64,000 nucleotides of DNA from Spirochaetota bacterium. GTDB lineage: Bacteria > Spirochaetota > Spirochaetia > Treponematales > Treponemataceae. The notes below the pieces were generated by a model, which worked only from the letters and a program-made list of their open reading frames with translations, searched no databases and was not told the DNA's origin. How positions within the stretch are numbered: position 1 is the first letter of the stretch; each line of letters begins with the position of its first letter. A program made the position numbers and the translations under genes. Location of the stretch: the NCBI GenBank assembly GCA_023393015.1, contig JAEWMY010000005.1, forward strand, positions 115,341 through 179,340, given 5' to 3'. Of this stretch, positions 25,429-35,115 are shown one piece after another.

Positions 25429-27242
25429 TGTCTGATATAAAGCAATTTACCGAACGGGAGTATTCGTCCCGGTTTGATTTCGGGATTTGGAAGAAGATAC
25501 TGAACCACTCCCGTGCCCTGTTTCCCGTCATGGCCCTGCTCGCCCTGTTCATGACGGGCGTAGCCGTGGTTGACGGGATATTCCCCCAGATGACCAGGTA
25601 CGCCGTGGACGTGATCGTGCCGACGCTCGGTAGCGTCGGGGCGGCCGCGAAGATACGAAACTTTCTCGCCCTGTTCGGCGTTCTCGCCCTCGCGCAGGCG
25701 GCGAACGTCTTTATTTTCATTTGCGTAGCCGGGATGATCGAGGTTAGGGTTTGCCATACGCTGCGCGCCCGGGCTTTCGCGCAGTTGCAGGATTTGAGCT
25801 TCTCGTATTACGACCGAACCCCGGCAGGTTGGATCATGGCGCGCATGACCTCGGATGCCCAGCGACTCGGAGACACGATCGCCTGGGGACTCGTGGATCT
25901 CGTCTGGGGCTCGATCATGATGACGGTTATCGTCGTATTCATGCTGGTGATGAACTGGCGCCTCGCCCTCATGACGCTCGCGTTCGTTCCGTTGCTGCTC
26001 GCCGCGACGCTCTGGTTTCAGCGGCGCATCCTGCGCACGCAGCGAAAGGCCCGGCGGGCGAACTCGATCCTTTCTGGGTTGTTCAACGAGGGCTTGCAGG
26101 GCGCGAGGACGTCGAAGTCGCTCGTTCTGGAAGCTCATAACGGAACCGAGTTTTCGGCGCAGAGCCTGGCCCTGAAGGGCTTTTCCCTCAGGGCGGCCCG
26201 GCTTTCGGCCCTTTTCATGCCGGTGGTTATCTTCCTCGCGGCTACCGGCGCCGCCATCGCCCTCAGCGCTGGCGGGACGCTCGTAATCGGGGGTGGCGTG
26301 AGTTTCGGAACGCTCGTGGCCTTCGTTAACTACGCGATGATGTTTTTTGATCCCGCCCGCGAGGTTGCCCGCGTCCTTTCCGAGTTCCAGGCGGCGCAGG
26401 CGAGCGCGGAACGGCTCTTGGGCCTCATAGAAACGGAGCCGGAGATCGTGGATCGGGAAGACGCCGTAGATTCGGGGGACATCAGGGGAGACCTGGAACT
26501 TTCGCGCGTGGGCTTTCAGTACGGGGACGGCCAGTGGATATTCAGGGACTTTTCGCTATTCGTGCCGGCGGGGCAAACGCTGGCCATCGTCGGCGAGACT
26601 GGTAGCGGCAAGTCAACGCTCGTAAACCTGCTGTGCCGGTTTTACGAGCCGGTCGAAGGGGCGGTGTTGATCGACGGGACGGATTACCGCAATCGGACGA
26701 GACATTGGTTGCACAGCCGTCTCGGGTACGTGTTGCAGACGCCCTTTCTTTTCTCGGGGACGGTGCGCGAGAACATCCGCTACGGGCGGCTTGACGCCAC
26801 CGACGCGGAGGTGGAGACCGCGGCGCGAGAGGCGAACGCGCTGGGCTTTATCGAGCGGCTCGATCACGGGTTCGATACGCCTGTCGGGGAGGGAGGCGCC
26901 CTTCTTTCCACGGGGCAGCGGCAACTCATCAGTCTCGCGCGCGCCCTTGTCGCGAATCCGCGGATCATGGTGCTCGACGAGGCGACAAGTTCGGTTGATA
27001 CGGAGACCGAAGTGCTTATCCAGGGTGCCATTGACCGGCTGTTGCGGGACCGGACGAGCCTGGTTATCGCCCACAGGTTGTCTACGATCAGGAACGCCGA
27101 CCGAATCGTCGTCCTCGAGAACGGAACCGTCCTTGAGGATGGGGACCATGACAGCCTTATGGAGAAACGCGGTCATTATTGGAGGCTGTATACCAGACAG
27201 TACATAGACGAGGCGGCCCTCGCCGACGCTTCGCGGGCGTAA
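25428..27242 (+). CDS. ABC exporter subunit with catalytic Walker B
   Basis: 604 aa. Six-helix exporter domain followed by an ATPase domain: Walker A GETGSGKSTL, signature LSTGQRQLISLARAL, Walker B IMVLDEATSSVD with the catalytic Glu, switch His LVIAHRLSTI. The signature is LSTGQ instead of LSGGQ. Together with the Asp in the first subunit this gives one degenerate and one active nucleotide site, as in BmrCD, LmrCD and TM287/288. It shares one base with the upstream gene, so 1:1 expression is expected. It converges on the ZIP transporter gene 16 bp away. Confidence 0.93.
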   Translation: MSDIKQFTEREYSSRFDFGIWKKILNHSRALFPVMALLALFMTGVAVVDGIFPQMTRYAVDVIVPTLGSVGAAAKIRNFLALFGVLALAQAANVFIFICVAGMIEVRVCHTLRARAFAQLQDLSFSYYDRTPAGWIMARMTSDAQRLGDTIAWGLVDLVWGSIMMTVIVVFMLVMNWRLALMTLAFVPLLLAATLWFQRRILRTQRKARRANSILSGLFNEGLQGARTSKSLVLEAHNGTEFSAQSLALKGFSLRAARLSALFMPVVIFLAATGAAIALSAGGTLVIGGGVSFGTLVAFVNYAMMFFDPAREVARVLSEFQAAQASAERLLGLIETEPEIVDREDAVDSGDIRGDLELSRVGFQYGDGQWIFRDFSLFVPAGQTLAIVGETGSGKSTLVNLLCRFYEPVEGAVLIDGTDYRNRTRHWLHSRLGYVLQTPFLFSGTVRENIRYGRLDATDAEVETAAREANALGFIERLDHGFDTPVGEGGALLSTGQRQLISLARALVANPRIMVLDEATSSVDTETEVLIQGAIDRLLRDRTSLVIAHRLSTIRNADRIVVLENGTVLEDGDHDSLMEKRGHYWRLYTRQYIDEAALADASRA

Positions 27243-27258
27243 GGGTCAGGCGGAACCG

Positions 27259-28074
27259 TCAACCGAGCGCCACGTCGAGGATCATCATTGCGGTAAACCC
27301 GAGGATGGTGCCGATCGTGGCGAGGTCGGTGCTCTCGTGGTCGCCTTCCTGCGCGGTCGGGATGAGTTCTTCCACGACGACGTAGATCATGGCGCCCGCC
27401 GCGAACGCGAGCGAGTAGGGAAGTATCGGACGAACGAGCGTAACGAGCAGGGCGCCGAGAACTCCGGCGACAGGTTCGACCAAGCCGGAGGCCTGTCCGT
27501 AGAGGAACGCCTTGGTTCGGCTCAAGCCCTCGCGACGCAGGGGTATGGAAACCGCCGCGCCTTCGGGAAAGTTCTGGATGCCGATACCGATAGCCACCGC
27601 CAGGGCGGGAAAAAGCGCGTCCGTCGTGATAGCCCCGGTAAGCGCGCCGAAAGCGACGCCGACGGCGAGTCCTTCGGGGATGTTGTGGATCGTAATCGAA
27701 AACACCAAAAGGATGCTTCTTCGCAATTTCGTGTGGATGCCCTCGCTTTCTCCGTGTTGCGCGCTGAAGTGAACGTGCGGCATGAGGCGGTCGGCGAGCC
27801 AGAGGAAGGCGGCGCCGGCGGCGAAGCCCGAAGCTGCGACGAACCAGGCGGGAAGCGGGCTTTCTTCGGCAAGCTCGATGGCGGGCGCGAGCAGGGACCA
27901 GAAGCTGGCCGCGACCATGACGCCGGAGGCGAAGCCGAGCATCATGTTGAGGACGCGAAGGTTGATCGATTTGAAAAAGAACACGAGCGACGCCCCGAGG
28001 GCGGTCATGCCCCAGGTAAAAAGGGTCGCGAAAAGGGCCAACAGGACGGGATCCGTCGAAATGAGTGCGTTCAT
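27259..28074 (-). CDS. ZIP-family divalent metal transporter
   Basis: 271 aa with eight predicted membrane helices. The metal-binding helices carry ITIHNIPEGLAVG (helix 4) and IGIQNFPEGAAVS (helix 5), the hallmark of ZupT/GufA-type ZIP transporters that import zinc or related metals. A His-containing loop (LMPHVHFSAQHGE) between helices 3 and 4 may be a metal filter. AGGAGA lies about 8 nt before the ATG. No metalloregulator is adjacent. Confidence 0.92.
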   Translation of the reverse strand: MNALISTDPVLLALFATLFTWGMTALGASLVFFFKSINLRVLNMMLGFASGVMVAASFWSLLAPAIELAEESPLPAWFVAASGFAAGAAFLWLADRLMPHVHFSAQHGESEGIHTKLRRSILLVFSITIHNIPEGLAVGVAFGALTGAITTDALFPALAVAIGIGIQNFPEGAAVSIPLRREGLSRTKAFLYGQASGLVEPVAGVLGALLVTLVRPILPYSLAFAAGAMIYVVVEELIPTAQEGDHESTDLATIGTILGFTAMMILDVALG

Positions 28075-28173
28075 TGCGTTCTCTCCTGGAGGTAAATATA
28101 CAGGATATGACTGGAATCAGGTAGGGATAAAATGGTAGTTTCAATCAGTTAATCTATGTACAAAGGGGTACAC

Positions 28174-31100
28174 ATGAAACGGAGCGATATCAACAAGGTT
28201 CTCATTATCGGTTCGGGACCGATAGTGATCGGACAGGCGTGCGAGTTCGACTATTCCGGCACCCAGGCTTGCAAGGCACTTCGGGAGCAGGGCTATAAGA
28301 TCGTGCTGGTCAATTCGAATCCCGCGACTATCATGACCGATCCGGTCATGGCGGACGCGACCTATATTGAGCCGTTAAACCTCGCCCGGCTCGAGCAGAT
28401 TATCGAAAAGGAACGACCCGACGCCCTGCTTCCGAATCTCGGCGGGCAAACGGGCCTTAACCTGGCCTGTGAGCTCAACAAGGCCGGCGTTCTTGAGAAA
28501 TACGGTATCAAAGTCATCGGCGTGAACCTGGACGCCATCGAGCGGGGAGAGGACCGCGAGGTTTTCAAGGCTACGATGCAATCTCTGGGAATCGATACCC
28601 CCCGGTCCGACATTACCTATTCGGTCGAAGGCGCCGAAAAAATCGCGGATACGCTCGGATATCCCGTCGTCGTCAGGCCCGCGTACACGATGGGCGGCGC
28701 CGGCGGCGGACTCGTCTACAACGTCGAGGAATTGCGCGTCGTCTGCGCCCGCGGGCTCGAGCTTTCGATGACCCACCAATGTCTTATCGAGGAATCGATC
28801 CTCGGGTGGGAGGAGCTTGAGGTCGAGGTCGTCCGCGACGGCAAGAATCAGATGATCGCCATCTGTTTTATTGAGAACATCGACGCCGTCGGCGTGCATA
28901 CGGGAGACTCGTTCTGCTCGGCGCCGTTTTTGACCATAGAGAAAGGACTCGAGGAACGGCTCAAGCGCGACGCGTTCCGCATCGTCGAGTCGATCGGCGT
29001 CATCGGCGGAACCAACGTCCAGTTCGCCCACAATCCCAAGGACGGCCGGGTCGTCATTATCGAGATAAACCCGCGCACCTCGCGCTCGAGCGCTCTCGCC
29101 TCCAAGGCGACCGGTTTTCCGATCGCGCTCATTTCGGCGAAGCTCGCGAGCGGCATGACCCTCGACGAAATCCCCTACTGGCGCGACGGGTCCCTCGAAA
29201 AGTACACGCCCTCGGGCGATTACGTCGTCCTCAAGTTCGCGCGCTGGGCCTTCGAGAAGTTCCGCGCCGTCGAGGACCGCCTCGGCACGCAGATGAAGGC
29301 GGTCGGCGAGGTCATGTCGATCGGAAAGACCTTCAAGGAAACCTTCCAAAAGGCGATCCGCGGCCTCGAGAACTCGCGTCACGGCCTCGGTTTCGTTAAG
29401 GATTTCAACAAGAAGAGCCTGGAAGAACTTCTCGAACTGTTGCGGTTCCCCACGAGCGAACGGTATTTCATCCTGTACGAAGCCCTGAGGAAGGGCGCCG
29501 ACGTCGGGCGCCTCTACGAGCTAACGTATATCAAACCCTACTTCCTGACCCAGATGAAGGAGCTCGTCGATCTTGAGGAGGAACTCCTCAAGACCCCCGG
29601 GAGAATGCCTTCCGACGCCCTTCTCGAAAAGGCCAAGAAAGACGGATTTTCGGACAAGTACCTCGCGAAGATACTCGGAATCCGCGAAAAGGACGTCAGG
29701 AAGCGCAGGAATGAACTCGGCATCGTCGAGGGCTGGCACGCGGTCCCCGTCTCCGGCAAGGAGAACACCTATTATTACTACTCGTCGTACAACGCGAAAG
29801 ACGAATCCGTCGCCACCACGAACAAGAAAAAGATCCTCATTCTCGGCGGCGGACCGAACCGGATCGGGCAGGGAATCGAGTTCGACTATTGTTGCGTGCA
29901 CGCGGCGATGGCCCTGCGCGAGGCCGGGTACGAGACGATCATGGTCAACTGCAACCCCGAGACGGTTTCCACCGACTACGACACGAGCGACAAGCTCTAT
30001 TTCGAGCCGGTGACGGCCGAGGACGTGCTACAGATCTACGACAAGGAAAAGCCCGAGGGAGTTATCGTCCAGTTCGGCGGGCAAACCCCGCTCAACATAG
30101 CGCGCGAGCTTTCCGACGAGGGCGTAAAGATCCTCGGTACGAGCATCGACTCGATCGACATCGCGGAGGATCGGGACTTGTTCCGCAAGATGATGGAGCA
30201 ACTCGGAATCCCGATGCCGCAAGCCGGCATGGCGGTCGATATCAACGAGGCCCTCGAGGTCGCGGGCAGGGTCGGCTATCCGTTGATGATCCGCCCCTCG
30301 TTCGTCCTGGGCGGACGGGGAATGGAGGTAATCTACGATGAGACCATGCTCCGCGAATACGTCGAGAAGGCCGTCGGCGTGACCCCCGACCGTCCGCTCC
30401 TCCTGGACCGGTTTCTCAGGAACGCCCTCGAATGCGAGGCGGACGCGCTTTCCGACGGTACCGACGTGTTTATCCCCGCGGTAATGGAACACGTCGAGCT
30501 CGCCGGCGTGCATTCGGGCGATTCCGCCTGCGTGATTCCGCCGGTATCCATCGACGGACCGCATCTTGAAACCATCAAGGACTATACGCGAAAGATCGCC
30601 AAGGCGCTCAAGGTGTGCGGCCTCATGAACATGCAGTACGCCATCGAGGACGGAACGGTATACGTGCTCGAGGCGAACCCCCGCGCGAGCCGGACGGTTC
30701 CGCTCGTTTCCAAGGTATGCGACACGCAGATGGCGAGGCTCGCGACGCGGCTCATGCTCGGCGCTGGCCTCCGCGACCTCAAGCTGAAAGACAAGGTCAT
30801 TCCGCATTTCGGGGCCAAGGAAGCGGTGTTTCCCTTCGAGAAATTCCCCGAGGTCGATCCGGTGCTCGGGCCCGAGATGCGATCTACCGGCGAGGTTCTC
30901 GGCTTGTCCGACAATTTCGCCCTCGCGTTCTATAAATCGCAGGAGGCGGCCGGTTCGTTCCTTCCTTCCGAACTGGATCCGGCGGGACCCGGCGCCGCGG
31001 GCAAGATACTTATCAGTCTGTCCGAGAAGGAAGGTCAGGCGAAGGAGGCCGTCGCCGTCGGAAAGTCCTTCGCTTCGTTGGGGTTCACGATTCTTGCCAC

Positions 31101-31416
31101 CGAGGGAACCGCCCGTTTTTTCAGGGACGCGGGCGTCGCATGCGAGACGATCTCCAAGATAAACGAGGGACGACCAAACGTTCTGGACGTCGTGCTGAAC
31201 CGCCAGGTCAAGCTGGTTATCAATACCCCGAGCGTGCGGCGGGATTCGCGGGCGGATGACGCGGTGATACGCAAGGCCGCGATAAAGTACCGGATCCCGT
31301 ACATCACGACGCTCGCGGCGGCGGTCGCCGCCGCGCAGGGCATTGCGGCCGCGCGGATCGGCAAGGGCGGGGTCAAGTCCGTGCAGGAGTACCATAAGGC
31401 CGTACGCGAGGTATGA
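28174..31416 (+). CDS. carB: Carbamoyl-phosphate synthase large subunit
   Basis: 1080 aa. It makes carbamoyl phosphate from ammonia, bicarbonate and two ATP for pyrimidine and arginine synthesis. Two ATP-grasp halves begin with KVLIIGSGPIVIGQACEFDY and ILILGGGPNRIGQGIEFDYC, each followed by GGQTGLN- or GGQTPLN-type motifs. A C-terminal allosteric MGS domain ends the protein. Start 28174 is chosen over an ATG 18 nt earlier because AAGGGG sits 6 nt before it. The glutaminase subunit gene carA is not in the window. Confidence 0.96.
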   Translation: MKRSDINKVLIIGSGPIVIGQACEFDYSGTQACKALREQGYKIVLVNSNPATIMTDPVMADATYIEPLNLARLEQIIEKERPDALLPNLGGQTGLNLACELNKAGVLEKYGIKVIGVNLDAIERGEDREVFKATMQSLGIDTPRSDITYSVEGAEKIADTLGYPVVVRPAYTMGGAGGGLVYNVEELRVVCARGLELSMTHQCLIEESILGWEELEVEVVRDGKNQMIAICFIENIDAVGVHTGDSFCSAPFLTIEKGLEERLKRDAFRIVESIGVIGGTNVQFAHNPKDGRVVIIEINPRTSRSSALASKATGFPIALISAKLASGMTLDEIPYWRDGSLEKYTPSGDYVVLKFARWAFEKFRAVEDRLGTQMKAVGEVMSIGKTFKETFQKAIRGLENSRHGLGFVKDFNKKSLEELLELLRFPTSERYFILYEALRKGADVGRLYELTYIKPYFLTQMKELVDLEEELLKTPGRMPSDALLEKAKKDGFSDKYLAKILGIREKDVRKRRNELGIVEGWHAVPVSGKENTYYYYSSYNAKDESVATTNKKKILILGGGPNRIGQGIEFDYCCVHAAMALREAGYETIMVNCNPETVSTDYDTSDKLYFEPVTAEDVLQIYDKEKPEGVIVQFGGQTPLNIARELSDEGVKILGTSIDSIDIAEDRDLFRKMMEQLGIPMPQAGMAVDINEALEVAGRVGYPLMIRPSFVLGGRGMEVIYDETMLREYVEKAVGVTPDRPLLLDRFLRNALECEADALSDGTDVFIPAVMEHVELAGVHSGDSACVIPPVSIDGPHLETIKDYTRKIAKALKVCGLMNMQYAIEDGTVYVLEANPRASRTVPLVSKVCDTQMARLATRLMLGAGLRDLKLKDKVIPHFGAKEAVFPFEKFPEVDPVLGPEMRSTGEVLGLSDNFALAFYKSQEAAGSFLPSELDPAGPGAAGKILISLSEKEGQAKEAVAVGKSFASLGFTILATEGTARFFRDAGVACETISKINEGRPNVLDVVLNRQVKLVINTPSVRRDSRADDAVIRKAAIKYRIPYITTLAAAVAAAQGIAAARIGKGGVKSVQEYHKAVREV

Positions 31417-31459
31417 GTATCCGGGGAGGACTGGCCTCCTCCCGCTTTTCCGGAACCGC

Positions 31460-31490
31460 CCGCCCGCCCTTGAGGGCGGGCGGCCTTTCT
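31460..31490 (+). terminator. Terminator after carB
   Basis: CGCCCGCCC at 31461-31469 and GGGCGGGCG at 31474-31482 form a very GC-rich stem with a TTGA loop, followed by CCTTTCT. The T-tract is weak. Confidence 0.65.
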
Positions 31491-31530
31491 GCTACCATGC
31501 ACCAAGCAATCTGAAGCGAGGGTATTGGTT

Positions 31531-32136
31531 ATGCATGTGGTGTGCCTTGATCTTGAGGGCGTGTTGGTTCCCGAGATATGGATCGAATTCGCGGCGTCTA
31601 CGGGAATCCCCGAACTGAGGATCACGACCCGAGACGAACCGGATTACGACAAGCTCATGAAGTACCGGCTGAGCATCTTGCGCGAGCGCAGGCTCGGTCT
31701 CGCGGACATTCAGCGGGTTATCGGCGCCATGGACCCGCTTCCCGGCGCGAAGGCCTTTCTCGATTCCGCCCGTTCGATCGCCCAGGTTATCATTCTTTCC
31801 GATACCTTCACGCAGTTCGCCCTGCCGCTCATGGCCAAACTCGGATTTCCGACGCTGTTTTGCAACGAGCTCGTCGTCGACGGGGACGGAACGGTAAGCG
31901 GATACGCGCTTCGGCAAAACGACGGGAAGCGCAAGGCCGTCGAGGCGCTCAAGTCGATCAACATGAAAATCATGGCGGCGGGCGATTCGTATAACGACCT
32001 TTCGATGATTCGCGCCGCGGATACGGGCGCTCTCTTCCGCGCCCCCGAGGCGATCAGGGCCGCCAACGCGGATCTCGGCGCGTATGAGGACTATGCCGAT
32101 CTCCTTGCCCACGTCAGGCGGTTCGTCGCGGGGTAA
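31531..32136 (+). CDS. thrH: ThrH-like phosphoserine phosphatase/homoserine phosphotransferase
   Basis: 201 aa, the size of ThrH. It is a HAD-superfamily enzyme: motif I LDLEGVLVPE (nucleophile Asp7, with Glu9 where most HADs have Asp, as in ThrH), motif II ILSDTF, and motif III/IV AAGDSYNDLSM. ThrH removes phosphate from phosphoserine and can pass it to homoserine, linking serine and threonine synthesis. ATG 31531 has GCGAGGG 8 nt upstream; an upstream TTG in frame is less likely. It stands alone between two terminators. Confidence 0.88.
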   Translation: MHVVCLDLEGVLVPEIWIEFAASTGIPELRITTRDEPDYDKLMKYRLSILRERRLGLADIQRVIGAMDPLPGAKAFLDSARSIAQVIILSDTFTQFALPLMAKLGFPTLFCNELVVDGDGTVSGYALRQNDGKRKAVEALKSINMKIMAAGDSYNDLSMIRAADTGALFRAPEAIRAANADLGAYEDYADLLAHVRRFVAG

Positions 32137-32157
32137 GCCCTTGCGTCATACGAATGC

Positions 32158-32197
32158 AAAAGGCCATTCCGCCCGCGCGGAATGGCCTTTTCTTTTT
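32158..32197. terminator. Bidirectional terminator between thrH and cstA
   Basis: AAAAGGCCATTCCGC (32158-32172) pairs perfectly over 15 bp with GCGGAATGGCCTTTT (32177-32191), flanked by A-run and T-run, so it can stop transcription from both sides of the convergent pair. Confidence 0.94.
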
Positions 32198-32224
32198 TCC
32201 GGGTCTTGCGCCCGAGTCGCGGTC

Positions 32225-33853
32225 TTACGACTTCTTTTTCAGGAAAAGCACGCGCACGCCCTCGACGATCTGAAGGACCGCGAGGCCGAAGAGGACAACG
32301 CCGATACCGGCGAGTACGTAATTGTGCTTTTCCCCGACGACGTTCGTCCGGACCAAGAGGAAGAGCGCGGTGAAGGTAACGGCGAACATGAATACGAGGG
32401 GAAGGACGGTTTCCCAGGATTTTTTTCCCTGCTTCATGACCCAACCCGTCACGGCGAGGAGCGCGAGGGCGGCGAGGAGCTGGTTCGCCGAACCGAAGAT
32501 CGGCCAGATCTTGGCGTAGCCGTACACGAGCAGGAGAACGGAGAAGCCGATCGTGAGAATCGTGGCGACGTAGATGTTGCTCGCGAAGGTCTTCTTGTCT
32601 CCCGTGGGGGTCCTTACGGTGCCGATTTCCTGCATGATGTAGCGGCCGATTCGTGTCGCCGTATCGAGACTGGTGAGCGCGAAGGCGGAGTAGGCGAGGA
32701 TGACGAATACCTTCCCGACCGCGACCGGTATGCCGAAGCTCGACATGAAGAAGGAAACGCCGCCGGCGAAGATCTGCGCGGGCGCGCCTTTTTGCCCGGC
32801 CACGTATCCGACGGCAACGAGGGCGACGATGGCGAGAAGGCCTTCGATGAGCATGCCGCCGTAGCCGATGAGCTTTACGTCGGGATGTTCGCGGTTAACC
32901 TGTTTCGAGGTGGTTCCCGAGCTGACGAGCGAGTGGAAGCCGGAGATTGCCCCGCACGCGACCGTGACGAAGAGGAAGGGGAAGAGGGTCTGCTTGTTCG
33001 GCGCCACGAAGCCCGCGAACGCGGGTATCTCCATGTTCGGTCGGGTGATGATTATGCCCAGGAGCGCGCCGGCCATCATCGCGTAGAGGAGGAAGGAACA
33101 CAGGTAGTCCCGGGGCTGGAGCAGGAGCCACACGGGGAGGATCGACGCGAGGGCGATGTACACGATGAGGATCGCCTGCCAGGTAAGCTTGCTGAATTTC
33201 ATCACGGGGAACGTGTAGCCGAACCAGATGCAGAACGAGAGAAGCGCGACGCCGGCTATGGACGCGACGGCGAGCGGCGCGTTTTTCCGGTAGACGAGAA
33301 AGCCGAAGAGCATGGCGAGAACGACGAAGAGGACCGAGGCCGTTCCGGCCTGCGCGCCGGTGATCAGGTCCGGCTTCGCGGCGTCGAACGCGAAGGACGT
33401 CGCGCAGATGTCGGTGAAGGCCGCGACGACGAGTGTGATGGTTAGCCACGCATACCAGTTGAAGATGGTCTTGGCCCGCGGGGAGATGTTCGTCTTGATT
33501 ATCTCCCCTATGCTCTTGCCGTCGTGACGGATGGACGCGAGGAGGGATCCCGCGTCGTGAACTCCGCCGATGAAGATGCTTCCGAGGACGATCCAGAGAT
33601 ACACGGGCAGCCATCCGAAAACGGCGGCGAAAATCGGGCCCGTGATGGGGCCCGCGCCGGCGATGGACGAGAAGTGGTGTCCGAGAATGACCTTGGCATC
33701 CGCGGGCGCGTAATCGATATCGTCCCGAAGCGTATGCGCGGGCGTCTTGCGCGCGGGATCGATTCCCCATTTTTTGGCGAGATACCCGCCATACGTGGCG
33801 TACGCGATAACGAAGAACACGAGGCCACCGAGCAACAGAACGAGTGAATTCAT
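32225..33853 (-). CDS. cstA: CstA-family transporter (carbon starvation protein A)
   Basis: 542 aa, shorter than the 700-aa enterobacterial CstA/BtsT but like the compact versions in other phyla. It is highly hydrophobic with some 13-14 membrane helices. Family landmarks: DDIDYAPADAKVILGHHFSSIAGAGPI near residue 60 (the signature HHFSSIAGAGPITGPI), GSIFIGGVHDAGSL and GFHSLVSSGTTSKQ. Characterised members import peptides or pyruvate. Start 33853 follows AAGGAGG by 7 nt; the frame extends 47 codons upstream without support. Confidence 0.93.
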   Translation of the reverse strand: MNSLVLLLGGLVFFVIAYATYGGYLAKKWGIDPARKTPAHTLRDDIDYAPADAKVILGHHFSSIAGAGPITGPIFAAVFGWLPVYLWIVLGSIFIGGVHDAGSLLASIRHDGKSIGEIIKTNISPRAKTIFNWYAWLTITLVVAAFTDICATSFAFDAAKPDLITGAQAGTASVLFVVLAMLFGFLVYRKNAPLAVASIAGVALLSFCIWFGYTFPVMKFSKLTWQAILIVYIALASILPVWLLLQPRDYLCSFLLYAMMAGALLGIIITRPNMEIPAFAGFVAPNKQTLFPFLFVTVACGAISGFHSLVSSGTTSKQVNREHPDVKLIGYGGMLIEGLLAIVALVAVGYVAGQKGAPAQIFAGGVSFFMSSFGIPVAVGKVFVILAYSAFALTSLDTATRIGRYIMQEIGTVRTPTGDKKTFASNIYVATILTIGFSVLLLVYGYAKIWPIFGSANQLLAALALLAVTGWVMKQGKKSWETVLPLVFMFAVTFTALFLLVRTNVVGEKHNYVLAGIGVVLFGLAVLQIVEGVRVLFLKKKS

Positions 33854-33911
33854 TCCAGAACCTCCTTGAAATGCCTGGAAACTGTATGTAAGCCGGCGTA
33901 TTGCCGCCGGT

Positions 33912-34451
33912 TCATGCCACCGGCGAGAAGGGCGCCTTGTCCCGTCTGCCCAACGGGCTCGCGAGAACCTCCGCCGTCCCAAGGTCCACGACAAACACGC
34001 GAAGGTCCGTCCATCCGTGAAAAAAGAACAGGTGGGCCCGCGAGTGGCGGAATCTCCCGATCAGGCGCCGAACGGCGTGTTCGAACGGCTGACGCGCGCT
34101 CTTGTCCCCGGCTTCGCCCGCGGGCGAACTCTCTACCGCGAGAATTCTCGTAATCATGGTCGATTTATGCGTCCTGCAGGGCTTTGCGAGCGTCTTGACG
34201 AGATTTCGCGCGCGCGCGAGCTCCGCTTCCAGCCCGTCGCGGGATATCGAAGCGTGCCGGGAGAGGACGCAGAATTCACGGGTATCGAAATAATCCACGA
34301 CGTTGTCTTTTCCGAGTACGGTTTGCTCAAGGCGGGCGGTGTGTTCGGCGACCAGGGGATAGATCCGGCCATCCAGCGTTACGTCCGTTTTGAAATCGAA
34401 ATACGTACCGAGGCGCTTCCTGAGAAGCTCTTCGTATTCCGCAAATTTCAT
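33912..34451 (-). CDS. Hypothetical protein
   Basis: 179 aa, no signal peptide, no membrane segment, no motif I recognise. The middle is rich in Arg and Lys, including LARARNLVKTLAKPCRTHKS, and the end has HLFFFHGWTDLRVFVVDLG. No Shine-Dalgarno precedes the ATG; instead TTGCGG, a 17-bp spacer and TAAAAT lie so that the -10 box is 11 nt from the start. It is codirectional with the HD hydrolase upstream and cstA downstream but separated from both by 60 nt or more. Coding is supported by G/C-ending codons and an uninterrupted frame. Confidence 0.65.
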   Translation of the reverse strand: MKFAEYEELLRKRLGTYFDFKTDVTLDGRIYPLVAEHTARLEQTVLGKDNVVDYFDTREFCVLSRHASISRDGLEAELARARNLVKTLAKPCRTHKSTMITRILAVESSPAGEAGDKSARQPFEHAVRRLIGRFRHSRAHLFFFHGWTDLRVFVVDLGTAEVLASPLGRRDKAPFSPVA

Positions 34452-34518
34452 TGTAACTACAGATTTTACAGCAATAATTAAGAAGCCGCAAGGAAAAACA
34501 ACACGCCCGTGCGAGGGC

Positions 34519-35115
34519 TCATTCCGCTGAGTAAAAGCCCGCTCGTTCGCTTTTGGCGATCGTCTCGCGCGTATACTCCCAAAGGGCGGGAGAAACGTCG
34601 CCGATAAAGGCCTTTTTCGCGATCACCTGCCCGACGGTGAGCCCGTTGCCCTTGACGCCGCATCCGTCGCTCACGTAATGATTGACGACCGGCTGCATGT
34701 TGTCCAGCGCCGCGGCGAACAGGGCGCTGGGGGTTTCCCGCGCGTCGAATTCCCGCCAGAGCCCGAGGAAACGGTCCCTCTGGTCTTCTGGCAGAAGTCC
34801 GAATATCCGGTCGGCGGCGCGGCGTTCGCGTTCTTCCTTGTCGAGGTTTCCCTCCTCGTCGTAGAGAAAGGTATCTCCGGCGTCGATTTCTACCAGATCA
34901 TGTATGAGAACCATCTCGATGACCCGGAGGATGTCGACTCCGGGATCGATCGCCTCTCCCGAAAGGACGACGGCCATCAACGCGAGATGCCAGGAGTGTT
35001 CGGCGCTGTTCTCGTGCCGGCTGTTGTCGTAGACCGTGTTCTGGCGATACACGGCCTTGAGTTTTTCCGCCTCGATGAGGAAGCTCATCTGGTTCTCGAG
35101 TCGCTTTCGTATCAT
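34519..35115 (-). CDS. HD-domain phosphohydrolase (YfbR/HDDC2-like)
   Basis: 198 aa. The metal-binding HD motif is complete: SRHENSAEHSWHLAL (first His and EHSWH), VLIHDLVEIDAGD (His-Asp) and a distal Asp in AALDNMQPVVNHY. This is the pattern of 5'-deoxynucleotidases such as YfbR and of HDDC2, which dephosphorylate deoxynucleoside monophosphates. Start 35115 overlaps the stop of the upstream ATPase gene as ATGA, with GGGAGA 6 nt before it. The product probably takes part in nucleotide housekeeping; the exact substrate is inferred. Confidence 0.88.
   Translation of the reverse strand: MIRKRLENQMSFLIEAEKLKAVYRQNTVYDNSRHENSAEHSWHLALMAVVLSGEAIDPGVDILRVIEMVLIHDLVEIDAGDTFLYDEEGNLDKEERERRAADRIFGLLPEDQRDRFLGLWREFDARETPSALFAAALDNMQPVVNHYVSDGCGVKGNGLTVGQVIAKKAFIGDVSPALWEYTRETIAKSERAGFYSAE

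Noticed and set aside
30028..31395. 455-codon open frame antisense to carB
   Set aside because: Same composition artefact; the sense strand encodes canonical CarB throughout.
32084..33445. 453-codon rightward frame opposite cstA
   Set aside because: Glu/Arg/Gly-rich mirror of membrane-protein codons; begins inside thrH and has no initiation signal.
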